A stretch of DNA of 64,000 bases. Origin: JAZGGS01 sp963714405 (GTDB taxonomy: Bacteria; Bacteroidota; Ignavibacteria; Ignavibacteriales; Ignavibacteriaceae). Position numbers and translations under genes: made by a program. This document shows positions 25,760-34,703 of this stretch, in pieces. Position 1 is the stretch's first letter. Every line of letters starts with the position of its first letter. The notes under the pieces were generated by a model. It saw only the letters and a list, made by a program, of their open reading frames with translations, made no database searches and was not told the DNA's origin. Location of the stretch: NCBI GenBank assembly GCA_963714405.1, contig CAVQOH010000002.1, forward strand, positions 744,001-808,000. Reading direction: 5' to 3'.

Positions 25760-28700
25760 TTAATAATTTAAAATGGGACTTAACCATTTTTCAACTTCCT
25801 CAACGCTCATACCTTTTCTGCGATGATAATCGATTACCTGGTCTTTATTAATTTTTCCAAGATTAAAATATTTTGCTGAAGGATTTGCAAAGTAAAGACC
25901 GCATACCGATGCCGCGGGGTACATTGCAAGATTCTCGGTTAGTTTAATTCCAGTGTTTTTTTCTACACTAAGCAATTTAAAAATAGTTTCCTTTTCAGTG
26001 TGGTCGGGTTGTGATGGATATCCGGGCGCGGGGCGAATTCCACTGTACTTTTCTTTTATAAGGTCTTCATTGCTTAGCTTTTCGGTTGATGAATAGCCCC
26101 AATATACTTTTCTAACTTTTTCGTGAAGATATTCAGCAAAAGCCTCAGCAAGTCTATCAGCTAATGCTTTAACAAGTATAGCCTTATAATCATCGTGATC
26201 TTTCTGGTATTTGTAAACCAATTCTTCCAGGCCAATTCCTGTTGTAACTGCAAATGCACCTATATAATCAACAATAAGTGATTCTTTTGGTGCCACAAAA
26301 TCTGCGAGGGATAAATTTGGCAGCCCATCTGATTTTTTTATTTGCTGCCTCAGGGTGTGTAAAACTGTTAAAGCTCCATTTCTATTTTCATCAGAATAAA
26401 TTTCTATATCATCATTACAATTGGTGTTTGCAGCAAAGATGCCAATTACACCATTGGCGGTCAGCAATTTTTTTTCTGTAATATCTTCTAAGAGATAATT
26501 TGCGTCATCAAAAAGTTTTTTTGCTTCGTTTCCAAACTTCCCATCTTTAAAAATTGAGGGGTATTTTCCTTTTAATTCCCACGTGGAAAAAAATGGTGTC
26601 CAATCAATATATTTTTTTAATTCGCTTAGTGAAAAATCTTTTAAAGTTGTTATCCCTGTTGATTTGGGTTTAATAATTTCTTCATTTTTCCAGTCTGTTT
26701 TTAGGCGATTATCTTTTGCTTCCTTATGTGATATAAGTTTTTTTGCAGCTCTCTTTTGAAGATGATTCTCTCTGAGCTTTTCGTATTCATCTTTAACAGA
26801 GTTTATAATATTTTCTCTCACTTCATTATTTTCATTTAATAAACTGCTAACTATAGGCACGCTGCGTGAGGCATCTAAAACGTGGATAGTAGGGCCACTG
26901 TAATTTGGTGCTATTTTTACAGCGGTATGAAGACGTGATGTTGTAGCACCTCCAATAAGCAGAGGCAACGTCAGATTTTTTCTCTCCATTTCCTTAGCAA
27001 CGTGAACCATCTCATCAAGTGAAGGAGTAATCAACCCACTTAAGCCAATTATGTTTACATTGTGTTCGGTTGCGTTTTCTATTATTTTTTCTGCCGAAAC
27101 CATAACACCTAGATCAATCACCTCATAATTATTGCATCCGAGCACAACCCCTACGATATTTTTACCAATATCATGTACATCCCCTTTAACTGTAGCCATC
27201 AATACTTTGCCGTTTCCGGATAAGGGTTTCTTATTTGGTTTTTCTTTCTCAAGATATGGAATCAATATGGCCACAGCTTTTTTCATTACACGTGCACTCT
27301 TAACAACCTGGGGAAGAAACATTTTACCCGAACCAAAAAGATCTCCCACATAGTTCATTCCGTCCATCAATGGTCCTTCAATAATTTCCAGCGAGCTGCT
27401 AAATTTGCTTCGTGCCTCCTCAACATCTTCATCGATATACTCTGCATTACCTTTTACAAGAGCATGTTTTAATCTTTTCTCAACAGGGAATTTTCTCCAT
27501 TCATCCTGCTTGATATCCTCTTTCGCTTTCCCTTTAACTTTGTCTGCAAATTCTATTAATCTTTCAGTAGAGTCGTTTCTCCGGTTTAAAATAACATCTT
27601 CAACCCTTTCAAGCAGTTCTTTTGGAATTTCCTCATACACCTCAAGCTGCCCCGCATTAACAATTCCCATATCTAAACCGGCTTTAATTGCATGGTAAAG
27701 AAATGCCGAATGCATTGCTTCTCTCACGCCGTTATTACCACGGAAGGAAAATGATAGGTTGCTTATTCCACCGCTAACACTAGCCAGCGGTAAATTCTGT
27801 TTTATCCATCTGGTTGCTTCAATAAAATAAACTGCATAGTTGTTGTGCTCTTCTATTCCTGTTGCAATGGTTAAAATATTCGGATCAAAAATTATATCCT
27901 GTGGGGGGAAACCAACTTTTTTAATTAAAAGTTTATAAGCGCGTTCACAAACCTCTATTTTCCTCTCAAAAGTATCTGCTTGTCCCTTTTCATCAAATGC
28001 CATTACAACTACCGCAGCACCATAGCAACGAACAATTTTTGCATGCTCAATAAATTCTTGTTCGCCTTCTTTTAAACTTATTGAATTAACAATGCCCTTA
28101 CCCTGCATGCATTTCAATCCTGCTTCTATCACACTCCATTTGGATGAATCAATCATTACGGGAAGTTTAGCGATGTCTGGTTCTGAAGCGAGCAGATTCA
28201 TAAACTTGGTCATCGCTTCTTCTGAATCTATCATTCCCTCATCCATGTTCACATCAAGTATTTGAGCGCCTCCTTCTACTTGTTGGCGTGCAACTGAAAG
28301 TGCTTCGTCATAATTCTCATCTTTAATAAGTCGTGCAAACTTTTTCGATCCTGCCACATTTGTTCGTTCACCAATGTTTATAAAATTTATTTCCGGTTGA
28401 ACTATAAGAGGTTCTAAACCGCTAAGTTTAAGAGTGTTTTTTATCTCTGGGATTTTTCTTGGCTTATATTTTTTTACTTCTTCAGCTATTGCCTTTATAT
28501 GAGCAGGAGTTGTTCCGCAGCATCCTCCAACAAGGTTCACAAATCCGCTTTCAACAAAATCTTTTAATATTAATGATGTTACATCTGGTGTTTCATCATA
28601 TTCGCCCATTTCATTTGGCAGCCCCGCGTTTGGATAAACAGACAAAAATTTATCTGAAATTAAAGAAAGTTCTTCAACAAATGGTCTCATCTGTTCTGCA

Positions 28701-29452
28701 CCAAGTGAGCAGTTTAATCCAACGCTTAAAAGGTTTTTAACATGAAAAACTGAAATCCAAAATGCTTCGGTAGTTTGCCCGGATAATGTTCTTCCGCTTT
28801 GATCAACAATTGTTCCCGAAATCATTATAGGAATTTTACTGTGTAATTCCTCGTTTAGTTTATCAACAGCATAAATAGCTGCTTTAGCATTAAGTGTATC
28901 AAAAATAGTCTCTATTAAAAGAATATCTGCGCCACCATCAACTAATCCTTTGGCAGATTCATAATATGCTTCCATCATCTGATCGAAAGTTACTGCACGG
29001 TAGCCGGGATCGTTTACTTCTGGAGAGAGCGTTAACGTTTTATTTGTCGGACCAAGCGCCCCTGCAACAAAACGTGGTTTGCCGGGCTTTATTTCATTAA
29101 ACTCAAGGGCAACTTCTTTGGCAATTTTTGCGGCCTTAAGATTCATTTCGTAAACAAACTTTTCAGTACTATAATCTGCTTGCGAAATTGAAGTTCCATT
29201 AAATGTATTCGTTTCAACAATATCCGCCCCGGCAGCAAAATATTCGCGGTGAATATCTTTAATGATTTCTGGGTGTGTAATTGATAAAATATCGTTATTT
29301 CCCTTAAGATCGATTGGATGATCTTTAAATCTTTTTCCTCTAAAATCCTTTTCGGATAGATCTTTGCGTTGTATCATTGTTCCCATAGCACCATCAAGAA
29401 CAAGGATTCTTTCTTTTAGTATTTTTTCTAATTGTTCAAACTTATTTTCCAT
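25760..29452 (-). CDS. metH: Cobalamin-dependent methionine synthase
   Basis: A full-length 1230-residue MetH, which transfers the methyl group of 5-methyltetrahydrofolate to homocysteine through methylcobalamin. All four modules are present: the homocysteine domain with zinc ligands Cys248 (GLNCS), Cys311 and Cys312 (GGCCGTTP); the pterin-binding domain (GERTNVAGSKKFARLI, about 355-370); the cobalamin cap and binding domain with DVHDIGKN (about 755) supplying the histidine that coordinates cobalt; and the C-terminal S-adenosylmethionine reactivation domain (RPAPGYPSQPDHTEK). No cobalamin or SAM riboswitch is evident in the 120 bases upstream. It diverges from hldD. Confidence 0.97.
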   Translation of the reverse strand: MENKFEQLEKILKERILVLDGAMGTMIQRKDLSEKDFRGKRFKDHPIDLKGNNDILSITHPEIIKDIHREYFAAGADIVETNTFNGTSISQADYSTEKFVYEMNLKAAKIAKEVALEFNEIKPGKPRFVAGALGPTNKTLTLSPEVNDPGYRAVTFDQMMEAYYESAKGLVDGGADILLIETIFDTLNAKAAIYAVDKLNEELHSKIPIMISGTIVDQSGRTLSGQTTEAFWISVFHVKNLLSVGLNCSLGAEQMRPFVEELSLISDKFLSVYPNAGLPNEMGEYDETPDVTSLILKDFVESGFVNLVGGCCGTTPAHIKAIAEEVKKYKPRKIPEIKNTLKLSGLEPLIVQPEINFINIGERTNVAGSKKFARLIKDENYDEALSVARQQVEGGAQILDVNMDEGMIDSEEAMTKFMNLLASEPDIAKLPVMIDSSKWSVIEAGLKCMQGKGIVNSISLKEGEQEFIEHAKIVRCYGAAVVVMAFDEKGQADTFERKIEVCERAYKLLIKKVGFPPQDIIFDPNILTIATGIEEHNNYAVYFIEATRWIKQNLPLASVSGGISNLSFSFRGNNGVREAMHSAFLYHAIKAGLDMGIVNAGQLEVYEEIPKELLERVEDVILNRRNDSTERLIEFADKVKGKAKEDIKQDEWRKFPVEKRLKHALVKGNAEYIDEDVEEARSKFSSSLEIIEGPLMDGMNYVGDLFGSGKMFLPQVVKSARVMKKAVAILIPYLEKEKPNKKPLSGNGKVLMATVKGDVHDIGKNIVGVVLGCNNYEVIDLGVMVSAEKIIENATEHNVNIIGLSGLITPSLDEMVHVAKEMERKNLTLPLLIGGATTSRLHTAVKIAPNYSGPTIHVLDASRSVPIVSSLLNENNEVRENIINSVKDEYEKLRENHLQKRAAKKLISHKEAKDNRLKTDWKNEEIIKPKSTGITTLKDFSLSELKKYIDWTPFFSTWELKGKYPSIFKDGKFGNEAKKLFDDANYLLEDITEKKLLTANGVIGIFAANTNCNDDIEIYSDENRNGALTVLHTLRQQIKKSDGLPNLSLADFVAPKESLIVDYIGAFAVTTGIGLEELVYKYQKDHDDYKAILVKALADRLAEAFAEYLHEKVRKVYWGYSSTEKLSNEDLIKEKYSGIRPAPGYPSQPDHTEKETIFKLLSVEKNTGIKLTENLAMYPAASVCGLYFANPSAKYFNLGKINKDQVIDYHRRKGMSVEEVEKWLSPILNY

Positions 29453-29572
29453 ATTTTCGTATTGATTACGTTGTTCGACTATGAACAGCTTTTATGCCTT
29501 AATCTTTAAAACGAGCTTAAATATAATTAAATTGCTGTGCATTATAAACTTAAATAAATCAACAGAAAAATT

Positions 29573-30550
29573 ATGGTTATAGTAACTGGCGGAGCTGGAT
29601 TTATCGGCAGCGCAATTGTTTGGCGCCTTAATGAGATGGGCGAAGAAAATATACTTGTTGTAGATGAACTTGGAAACGATGATAAGTGGAAAAATCTTGT
29701 TAGCTTAAAATATAAAGATTTTATTAACAAATATGATTTTATTAATGAAGTAGTAGACGAGGGCTTGCCCGCATACAATCCAAAGGCCATTATACACATG
29801 GGCGCAAATTCTTCAACAACCGAAAAGGATGCCGATCTGCTGTTAACAAATAATTATGAATACACAAAAATTCTAGCCCAACATTCTTTAAAAAATAATG
29901 TGCGTTTTATATATGCATCTTCTGCGGCTACGTATGGTGATGGCAGTGCTGGTTTTGATGATGAGCTTGAAAAGTGTGTTCATCTTCAACCGCTTAATAT
30001 GTATGGTTATTCTAAGCAGCTTTTTGATCTCTGGGCAATGAGGTGTGGTGCAATTGATAAAATTGTTGGTTTAAAATATTTTAATGTTTACGGACCAAAT
30101 GAGTATCACAAGGGTGATATGAGAAGCGTTGTTCATAAGGCGTTTGAGCAGGTGGTTGATTCAGGTAAAGTAAGACTTTTCAAATCGCTAAATAAAGATT
30201 ATAAAGATGGTGAACAAAAAAGAGATTTTATATATATAAAAGATGCCGTTAACATAACTATACACTTTTTAGAACATCCAGATAAAAATGGCTTGTTTAA
30301 TGTTGGCAGCGGTAATGCAAGAACATGGAATGATTTAGCAACCGCACTGTTTAATGCTGTGAACAAAACAAAGGTTGTTGAATATATTGATTTACCTGAT
30401 CATCTCGCCGATAAATACCAGTATTTTACTGAGGCAAATATTAGTCGATTAAGAAAATCCGGATATAAAAAGCCGATAAACTCTTTAGAGGATGGTATAA
30501 ATGATTATGCTAAAAACTATTTATTGGGTAAGCAGTTTTTAGGTATGTAG
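29573..30550 (+). CDS. hldD: ADP-L-glycero-D-manno-heptose 6-epimerase
   Basis: A 325-residue short-chain dehydrogenase-type epimerase that converts ADP-D-glycero- to ADP-L-glycero-D-manno-heptose for the LPS core. Features are the NADP loop TGGAGFIGS (5-13), catalytic Tyr134-x3-Lys138 (YGYSK) and Ser116/117, and the family hallmark DDKWKNL at 36-42 and NVYGPNEYHKGDMRSV. The presence of this gene supports a lipopolysaccharide-bearing outer membrane. The other heptose genes are not adjacent. It is followed by a convergent acidic-protein gene only 3 bases away. Confidence 0.94.
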   Translation: MVIVTGGAGFIGSAIVWRLNEMGEENILVVDELGNDDKWKNLVSLKYKDFINKYDFINEVVDEGLPAYNPKAIIHMGANSSTTEKDADLLLTNNYEYTKILAQHSLKNNVRFIYASSAATYGDGSAGFDDELEKCVHLQPLNMYGYSKQLFDLWAMRCGAIDKIVGLKYFNVYGPNEYHKGDMRSVVHKAFEQVVDSGKVRLFKSLNKDYKDGEQKRDFIYIKDAVNITIHFLEHPDKNGLFNVGSGNARTWNDLATALFNAVNKTKVVEYIDLPDHLADKYQYFTEANISRLRKSGYKKPINSLEDGINDYAKNYLLGKQFLGM

Positions 30551-30553
30551 ATT

Positions 30554-30847
30554 TTAATTATAAGGAATCTCTTCGTCCTCATCAAACATGTCTTCTTCTG
30601 GATCTACAAGCGGGATATCGTCATCAATTAAATCTTTTTCTGATGGTTCTTTATCAAAAGGGTTTTCTTCCTCTTCTTCTTCGGTGTAATATTCATCATC
30701 TTCTTCGTTTTCATCTTCATCATCGTCTTTTTTATTTCTTGCAGCGTTCAAGAAGTGTTCATCACTCGCGGAATAAACTCTCAGTTCATTATCGATTTCC
30801 GGTTCTTCTAAAAAATTACTTAATGAATTAAGCTTCTCGGAATTCAT
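30554..30847 (-). CDS. Highly acidic hypothetical protein, 97 aa
   Basis: A 97-residue protein in which about 40% of residues are Asp or Glu, concentrated in runs between residues 40 and 95 (for example DDDEDENEEDDEYYTEEEEEE). The N-terminal 35 residues are of normal composition. Codon phase, an ATG start and lack of a better frame support it being real, but low-complexity acid tracts can also be open by chance in AT-rich DNA; the plus strand shows an open frame of no plausible composition. It is likely disordered and may mimic nucleic acid or bind cations or basic proteins. No family recognised. Confidence 0.6.
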   Translation of the reverse strand: MNSEKLNSLSNFLEEPEIDNELRVYSASDEHFLNAARNKKDDDEDENEEDDEYYTEEEEEENPFDKEPSEKDLIDDDIPLVDPEEDMFDEDEEIPYN

Positions 30848-31048
30848 TTAGTTGTTCTCCATTTATATTTGTTCATCTTTTGCTTGCATAATTAAATGTA
30901 TGCCGGAAATATTTGAAAAATATTTTTATTATCAAATTAAATTTTTTGCTTTTCTGTTACCGGCTTTTTCACGTATTCTCATAAGCTAAAACTTACGCTG
31001 GATTTATTATATTATCAATTCAATATTCAACTAATAATTATTACCCTA

Positions 31049-31513
31049 ATGAAACTAGCAACCCTCTGTTACGTTCAGGATAAAAAATCAAATTCAACCC
31101 TTATGATTCATCGTGTAAAAAAAGAAAACGATTATCATCAGGGAAAATGGAACGGGCTGGGTGGCAAATTTGAGATCGGCGAAAGCCCCGAACAATGCGC
31201 TTTAAGAGAAATTAAAGAAGAAAGCGGTTTGATTGCTAAATCAATAAAAATGAAGGGTTTTATCACATTTCCAATTTTTGATGGCATAGAGGATTGGTAT
31301 GTTTTTTTGTTTATCATTGATGATTACGAGGGTGATTTGATTGCCTCAAACGAAGGAAATCTTGCATGGATACCCAACGAACAGCTGACTGAGATAAATC
31401 TTTGGGAGGGTGATAAAATTTTTATCCCCTGGTTATTCGAAGAAAAATTTTTTAGTGCGAGGTTTGTTTATGAAGGAGGGAGATACATAAATCATACCGT
31501 TAATTTCTACTAA
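31049..31513 (+). CDS. NUDIX hydrolase (MutT/8-oxo-dGTP diphosphatase type)
   Basis: A 154-residue NUDIX hydrolase. The complete Nudix box spans residues 39-61: Gly39, Glu45, Arg53-Glu54 and Glu57-Glu58 with Gly60, matching GX5EX7REUXEEXGU. The N-terminus (TLCYVQ, then MIHRVKKENDYHQGKWNGLGGK) is of the type seen in 8-oxo-dGTP diphosphatases of Firmicutes and Bacteroidota, where it cleans the nucleotide pool of oxidised purines. Substrate specificity of NUDIX enzymes is hard to tell from sequence, so it could hydrolyse other nucleoside diphosphate derivatives. It is monocistronic. Confidence 0.88.
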   Translation: MKLATLCYVQDKKSNSTLMIHRVKKENDYHQGKWNGLGGKFEIGESPEQCALREIKEESGLIAKSIKMKGFITFPIFDGIEDWYVFLFIIDDYEGDLIASNEGNLAWIPNEQLTEINLWEGDKIFIPWLFEEKFFSARFVYEGGRYINHTVNFY

Positions 31514-31638
31514 GAATTGTGGTTCTGGTAATTCAATAATTTTGTAACCAAAAATAAATCTAATATCAGCTATTATTGTTTGAACAGATGATGAATTTTT
31601 AATTATATTAGGGTATAAATCTATCCAAAAGGAAAAAA

Positions 31639-32367
31639 ATGAAGAATCATCTTAGCGCTGTAATTTTTTCACTGGCAATAATTATAACCGCAGTTATTCT
31701 TACCAACGCATACAAAAACAGACTTAGCAGTAGTGATCAGATAAATGTAACAGGACTGGCATCACGAGATTTTGTTTCCGATCTTATTGTTTGGAGCGGT
31801 TCGTTCACAAAGAAAAGCCTTGATCTTCAGAATGCATATGCAAGATTGAATTCTGACCGAAGTAAAATAAAAGATTATCTTTTATCAAAAGGAGTTAAAG
31901 ATAACGAACTGGTTTTTTCATCAGTAGATATAGCAAAAGATTTTGATTACTATTATGATCAGAAAGGAAACCGGAGCAGTACATTTACCGGTTACAGGCT
32001 TACACAAAAAGTTCAAATAGAATCAAAGGCAGTTGATAAAGTTGAGAACATTTCACGCGAAGTAACCGAGTTGATAAATCTTGGGGTTGAGTTTTATTCT
32101 AACAGCCCGGAATATTACTATACGAAACTGGATGAATTAAAAATAGAGATGATTGCTGAAGCAACTGAAAACGGTCGTATTCGTGCAGAAAAAATTGCTG
32201 AAAATGCCGGTGCTGGCCTTGGAAACCTTAAAAGTGCTGGATTGGGAGTTTTCCAAATCATTGCTCAAAATTCAAATGAAGATTATTCCTGGGGTGGTTC
32301 TTTTAACACCTGGTCTAAGCGAAAAACAGCTGCCATTACGATAAAGCTAACTTTTGGAGTTGATTAG
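31639..32367 (+). CDS. SIMPL (DUF541) domain protein
   Basis: A 242-residue protein with one N-terminal membrane anchor or signal (residues 5-24) followed by a SIMPL domain. Typical points are INVTGLASRDFVSDLIVWSG near 37-55, repeated charged helices (KSLDLQNAYARLNSDRSKI), the middle strand TGYRLTQKVQIES, and the C-terminal ARG/KAEKIAENAG type helix (about 183-200). The family (YggE-like) is periplasmic, forms oligomers, and has been connected with oxidative stress tolerance and, in mammals, with a signalling protein interaction; no enzyme activity is known. It ends one base before the convergent hydrolase gene. Confidence 0.85.
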   Translation: MKNHLSAVIFSLAIIITAVILTNAYKNRLSSSDQINVTGLASRDFVSDLIVWSGSFTKKSLDLQNAYARLNSDRSKIKDYLLSKGVKDNELVFSSVDIAKDFDYYYDQKGNRSSTFTGYRLTQKVQIESKAVDKVENISREVTELINLGVEFYSNSPEYYYTKLDELKIEMIAEATENGRIRAEKIAENAGAGLGNLKSAGLGVFQIIAQNSNEDYSWGGSFNTWSKRKTAAITIKLTFGVD

Positions 32368-32368
32368 G

Positions 32369-33163
32369 TTAAAAATTATTTCTTTTTAGGAAATCAGAAA
32401 TTTTTTCGTTTACAAACTCTTCCTTTTCAATTGGTGCCATATGTCCTGCACCCTTTACTAAAACGAATTCAGAATTTGGAATTTCCGTCGCCATTTTTTC
32501 CATTACTGTTGGGGGTGTAAGCTTATCTTCGCTGCCGCAAATTACTAACGAGGGTATTTTTATTTCATGTAAATATTCTGTTGTGTCAGTTCTTCCTGCC
32601 ATTGCTAGTACACATCCCTTAACACCAATTGGAGCATTTTTTAAAGATCTGCTTACAACCTCTCTATATTTTTTTGCTGATTCTTTTATAAACCTTTCGG
32701 AGAAACAGTTTGCTGCAAACTCTTCTATAAACAATTCAAATTGATCGTTGTTTATTTTTTTAATTGCATCTGCTCTTTTTAATTTTGTTTGATTATCATC
32801 AGCAAGTGCTTTTGTATCACACAATATTACTGCACTAAATAAGTTTTGTATTCTTCCCATTGCTCTTAAAGAAATATAACCACCCATAGATAAGCCACAC
32901 AGAATCGGTTTGTTGAGTTTCATTTTAATAATTATTTCTTCAAGATCATCAACAAACATTTCTATTGTAAACTGTCCATCACCTGCGGGCGAAATGCCTA
33001 AACCACGGATATCATATCTAACACAATAATAATTGCGGCTTAATGCATTAACCTGTACATCCCACATTTTGTGATCGAACGGAAAACCGTGCACAAATAC
33101 TATTGAATTATTTTTGTAGTCGCCGTCAGTAAAAACAGAAAGATTATTAATTTTAGTATTCAT
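32369..33163 (-). CDS. Alpha/beta hydrolase
   Basis: A 264-residue alpha/beta-hydrolase with a complete triad: Ser92 in GLSMGG (the nucleophile elbow), Asp213 in GSEDKLTPP, and His241 in GAGHMAPIE. The oxyanion loop is HGFPFD at 25-30. No signal peptide, so it is cytoplasmic. Sequence type resembles 3-oxoadipate enol-lactonase/esterase-like hydrolases, but the substrate cannot be inferred and no pathway genes are nearby. It is convergent with the SIMPL gene and diverges from glgA. Confidence 0.88.
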   Translation of the reverse strand: MNTKINNLSVFTDGDYKNNSIVFVHGFPFDHKMWDVQVNALSRNYYCVRYDIRGLGISPAGDGQFTIEMFVDDLEEIIIKMKLNKPILCGLSMGGYISLRAMGRIQNLFSAVILCDTKALADDNQTKLKRADAIKKINNDQFELFIEEFAANCFSERFIKESAKKYREVVSRSLKNAPIGVKGCVLAMAGRTDTTEYLHEIKIPSLVICGSEDKLTPPTVMEKMATEIPNSEFVLVKGAGHMAPIEKEEFVNEKISDFLKRNNF

Positions 33164-33236
33164 AAGTTTTATTGGTATTTTTTATAAAACAAATTTGTTT
33201 TCTATACAATCTACTCATTTATAATTATAAGTTTAT

Positions 33237-34703
33237 ATGAAGATTGCTTTTGTTACAACCGAAGCCGTGCCATATGCTAAGACTGGCGGTCTTGCTGATG
33301 TTTCGGGTTCTTTGCCGGTAGAATTAGAAAAACTTGGCTGCGAAGTAAAATTATTTCTCCCGAAATATTTTTTTATTGATGAAAATAAATTTGGTTTGCA
33401 ATACATAAAAGACATTGGCGAAATACCTGTAAGAGTAGCCGGACAAATATGCTCTACCCACCTTCACAGAGCTAAACTTCCGGAAACAAATATTGAAGTA
33501 ATATTTATTGATTGCCCTCAATACTTTAATCGTGCACGCTTATACACTGATGATTTTGATGAGGCTGAACGGTTTATTCTGTTCTCTAAAGCAGTTATTG
33601 AGGCTCTGCAAAGAATGCAATGGGCTCCGGATGTTATTCATTGCAATGACTGGCAAACGGGACTAATTCCTCTCTTCATTAAAGACAACTATAACTGGGA
33701 TAGAATGTTTGATATTACCTCAACCGTTTTTACAATACACAATATTGGTTACCAGGGAAGATTTTCTAAATCAACTTTGCTTAGCGCTGAGTTGAGCGGG
33801 GAATTATTTTATTCCGATGGACCCATAGAATTTCAGGGTTCTGTTTCTTTTATGAAAACTGCAATAGTTTTTGCAGATTTAATTAATACTGTAAGCAATA
33901 AATATTCTCATGAAATTCTTACACCGGATTATGGTGCGGGACTGGATAAAACTTTAAGGTCTCGCAAACCTGATCTTTATGGAATTTTAAATGGTGTTGA
34001 TTACAGAATATGGAATCCTGAAACTGATTCGCTAATACCTTTTAACTATTCATTACATGATCTTAGTGGTAAAGTAAAAAACAAGAAGTTTTTACTTGAA
34101 AAATTCAATATGCCCTTTAACGAAATGATTCCCCTGGTGGGTATTATCTCCCGAATGGTTGCACAAAAGGGATTTGATATTTTTGGTGAAGCGGTTAACG
34201 ATCTGATGAATCTTAATACCCAATGGATAGTGCTGGGCAGCGGTAATGAACAATATGAAAATATGTTCAGAGAGCTGGCAAATAACTTTCCTCAAAAAGT
34301 TGGATTATATACAGGTTATAACAATGAACTCTCTCATCTGGTTGAAGCCGGGGCTGATATGTTTCTTATGCCATCTCTGTACGAACCATGCGGTCTTAAT
34401 CAGCTTTACAGTTTAAAATATGGAACCGTACCTGTTGTAAGAAAAACAGGAGGTCTGGCAGATACTGTGCACGATTGGGATGAATTGCACAGTTATAATC
34501 TTGATACAGGAACAGGTTTTTCTTTTAATGATTATACCGGGTATGCATTATTTACTAGCGTAGAAAGAGCAGTAAACTGTTTTGGTGTTAAAAAAGCATG
34601 GAAGAAAATTCAATTTAATGGAATGAAAAAAGATTATTCCTGGAAACATTCTGCTGAACAATACATCGAACTTTACAAGCTTGCAAAGGATAAGCGAGTT
34701 TAA
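33237..34703 (+). CDS. glgA: Glycogen synthase (ADP-glucose, GT5)
   Basis: A 488-residue starch/glycogen synthase that extends alpha-1,4-glucan chains from ADP-glucose. The GT5 marks are KTGGLADV at 15-22 (binds the ADP-glucose phosphates), HCNDWQTGLIP near 137, and the C-terminal MPSLYEPCGLNQLYSLKYGTVP near 380 with the ensuing KTGGLADTV. Length is typical. The other glycogen genes are not adjacent. Its stop codon overlaps that of the convergent patatin gene by 4 bases. Confidence 0.95.
   Translation: MKIAFVTTEAVPYAKTGGLADVSGSLPVELEKLGCEVKLFLPKYFFIDENKFGLQYIKDIGEIPVRVAGQICSTHLHRAKLPETNIEVIFIDCPQYFNRARLYTDDFDEAERFILFSKAVIEALQRMQWAPDVIHCNDWQTGLIPLFIKDNYNWDRMFDITSTVFTIHNIGYQGRFSKSTLLSAELSGELFYSDGPIEFQGSVSFMKTAIVFADLINTVSNKYSHEILTPDYGAGLDKTLRSRKPDLYGILNGVDYRIWNPETDSLIPFNYSLHDLSGKVKNKKFLLEKFNMPFNEMIPLVGIISRMVAQKGFDIFGEAVNDLMNLNTQWIVLGSGNEQYENMFRELANNFPQKVGLYTGYNNELSHLVEAGADMFLMPSLYEPCGLNQLYSLKYGTVPVVRKTGGLADTVHDWDELHSYNLDTGTGFSFNDYTGYALFTSVERAVNCFGVKKAWKKIQFNGMKKDYSWKHSAEQYIELYKLAKDKRV

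Noticed and set aside
29453..29572. Cobalamin or SAM riboswitch before metH
   Set aside because: The 120 bases contain no conserved B12-box or SAM-box pairing that I can see.
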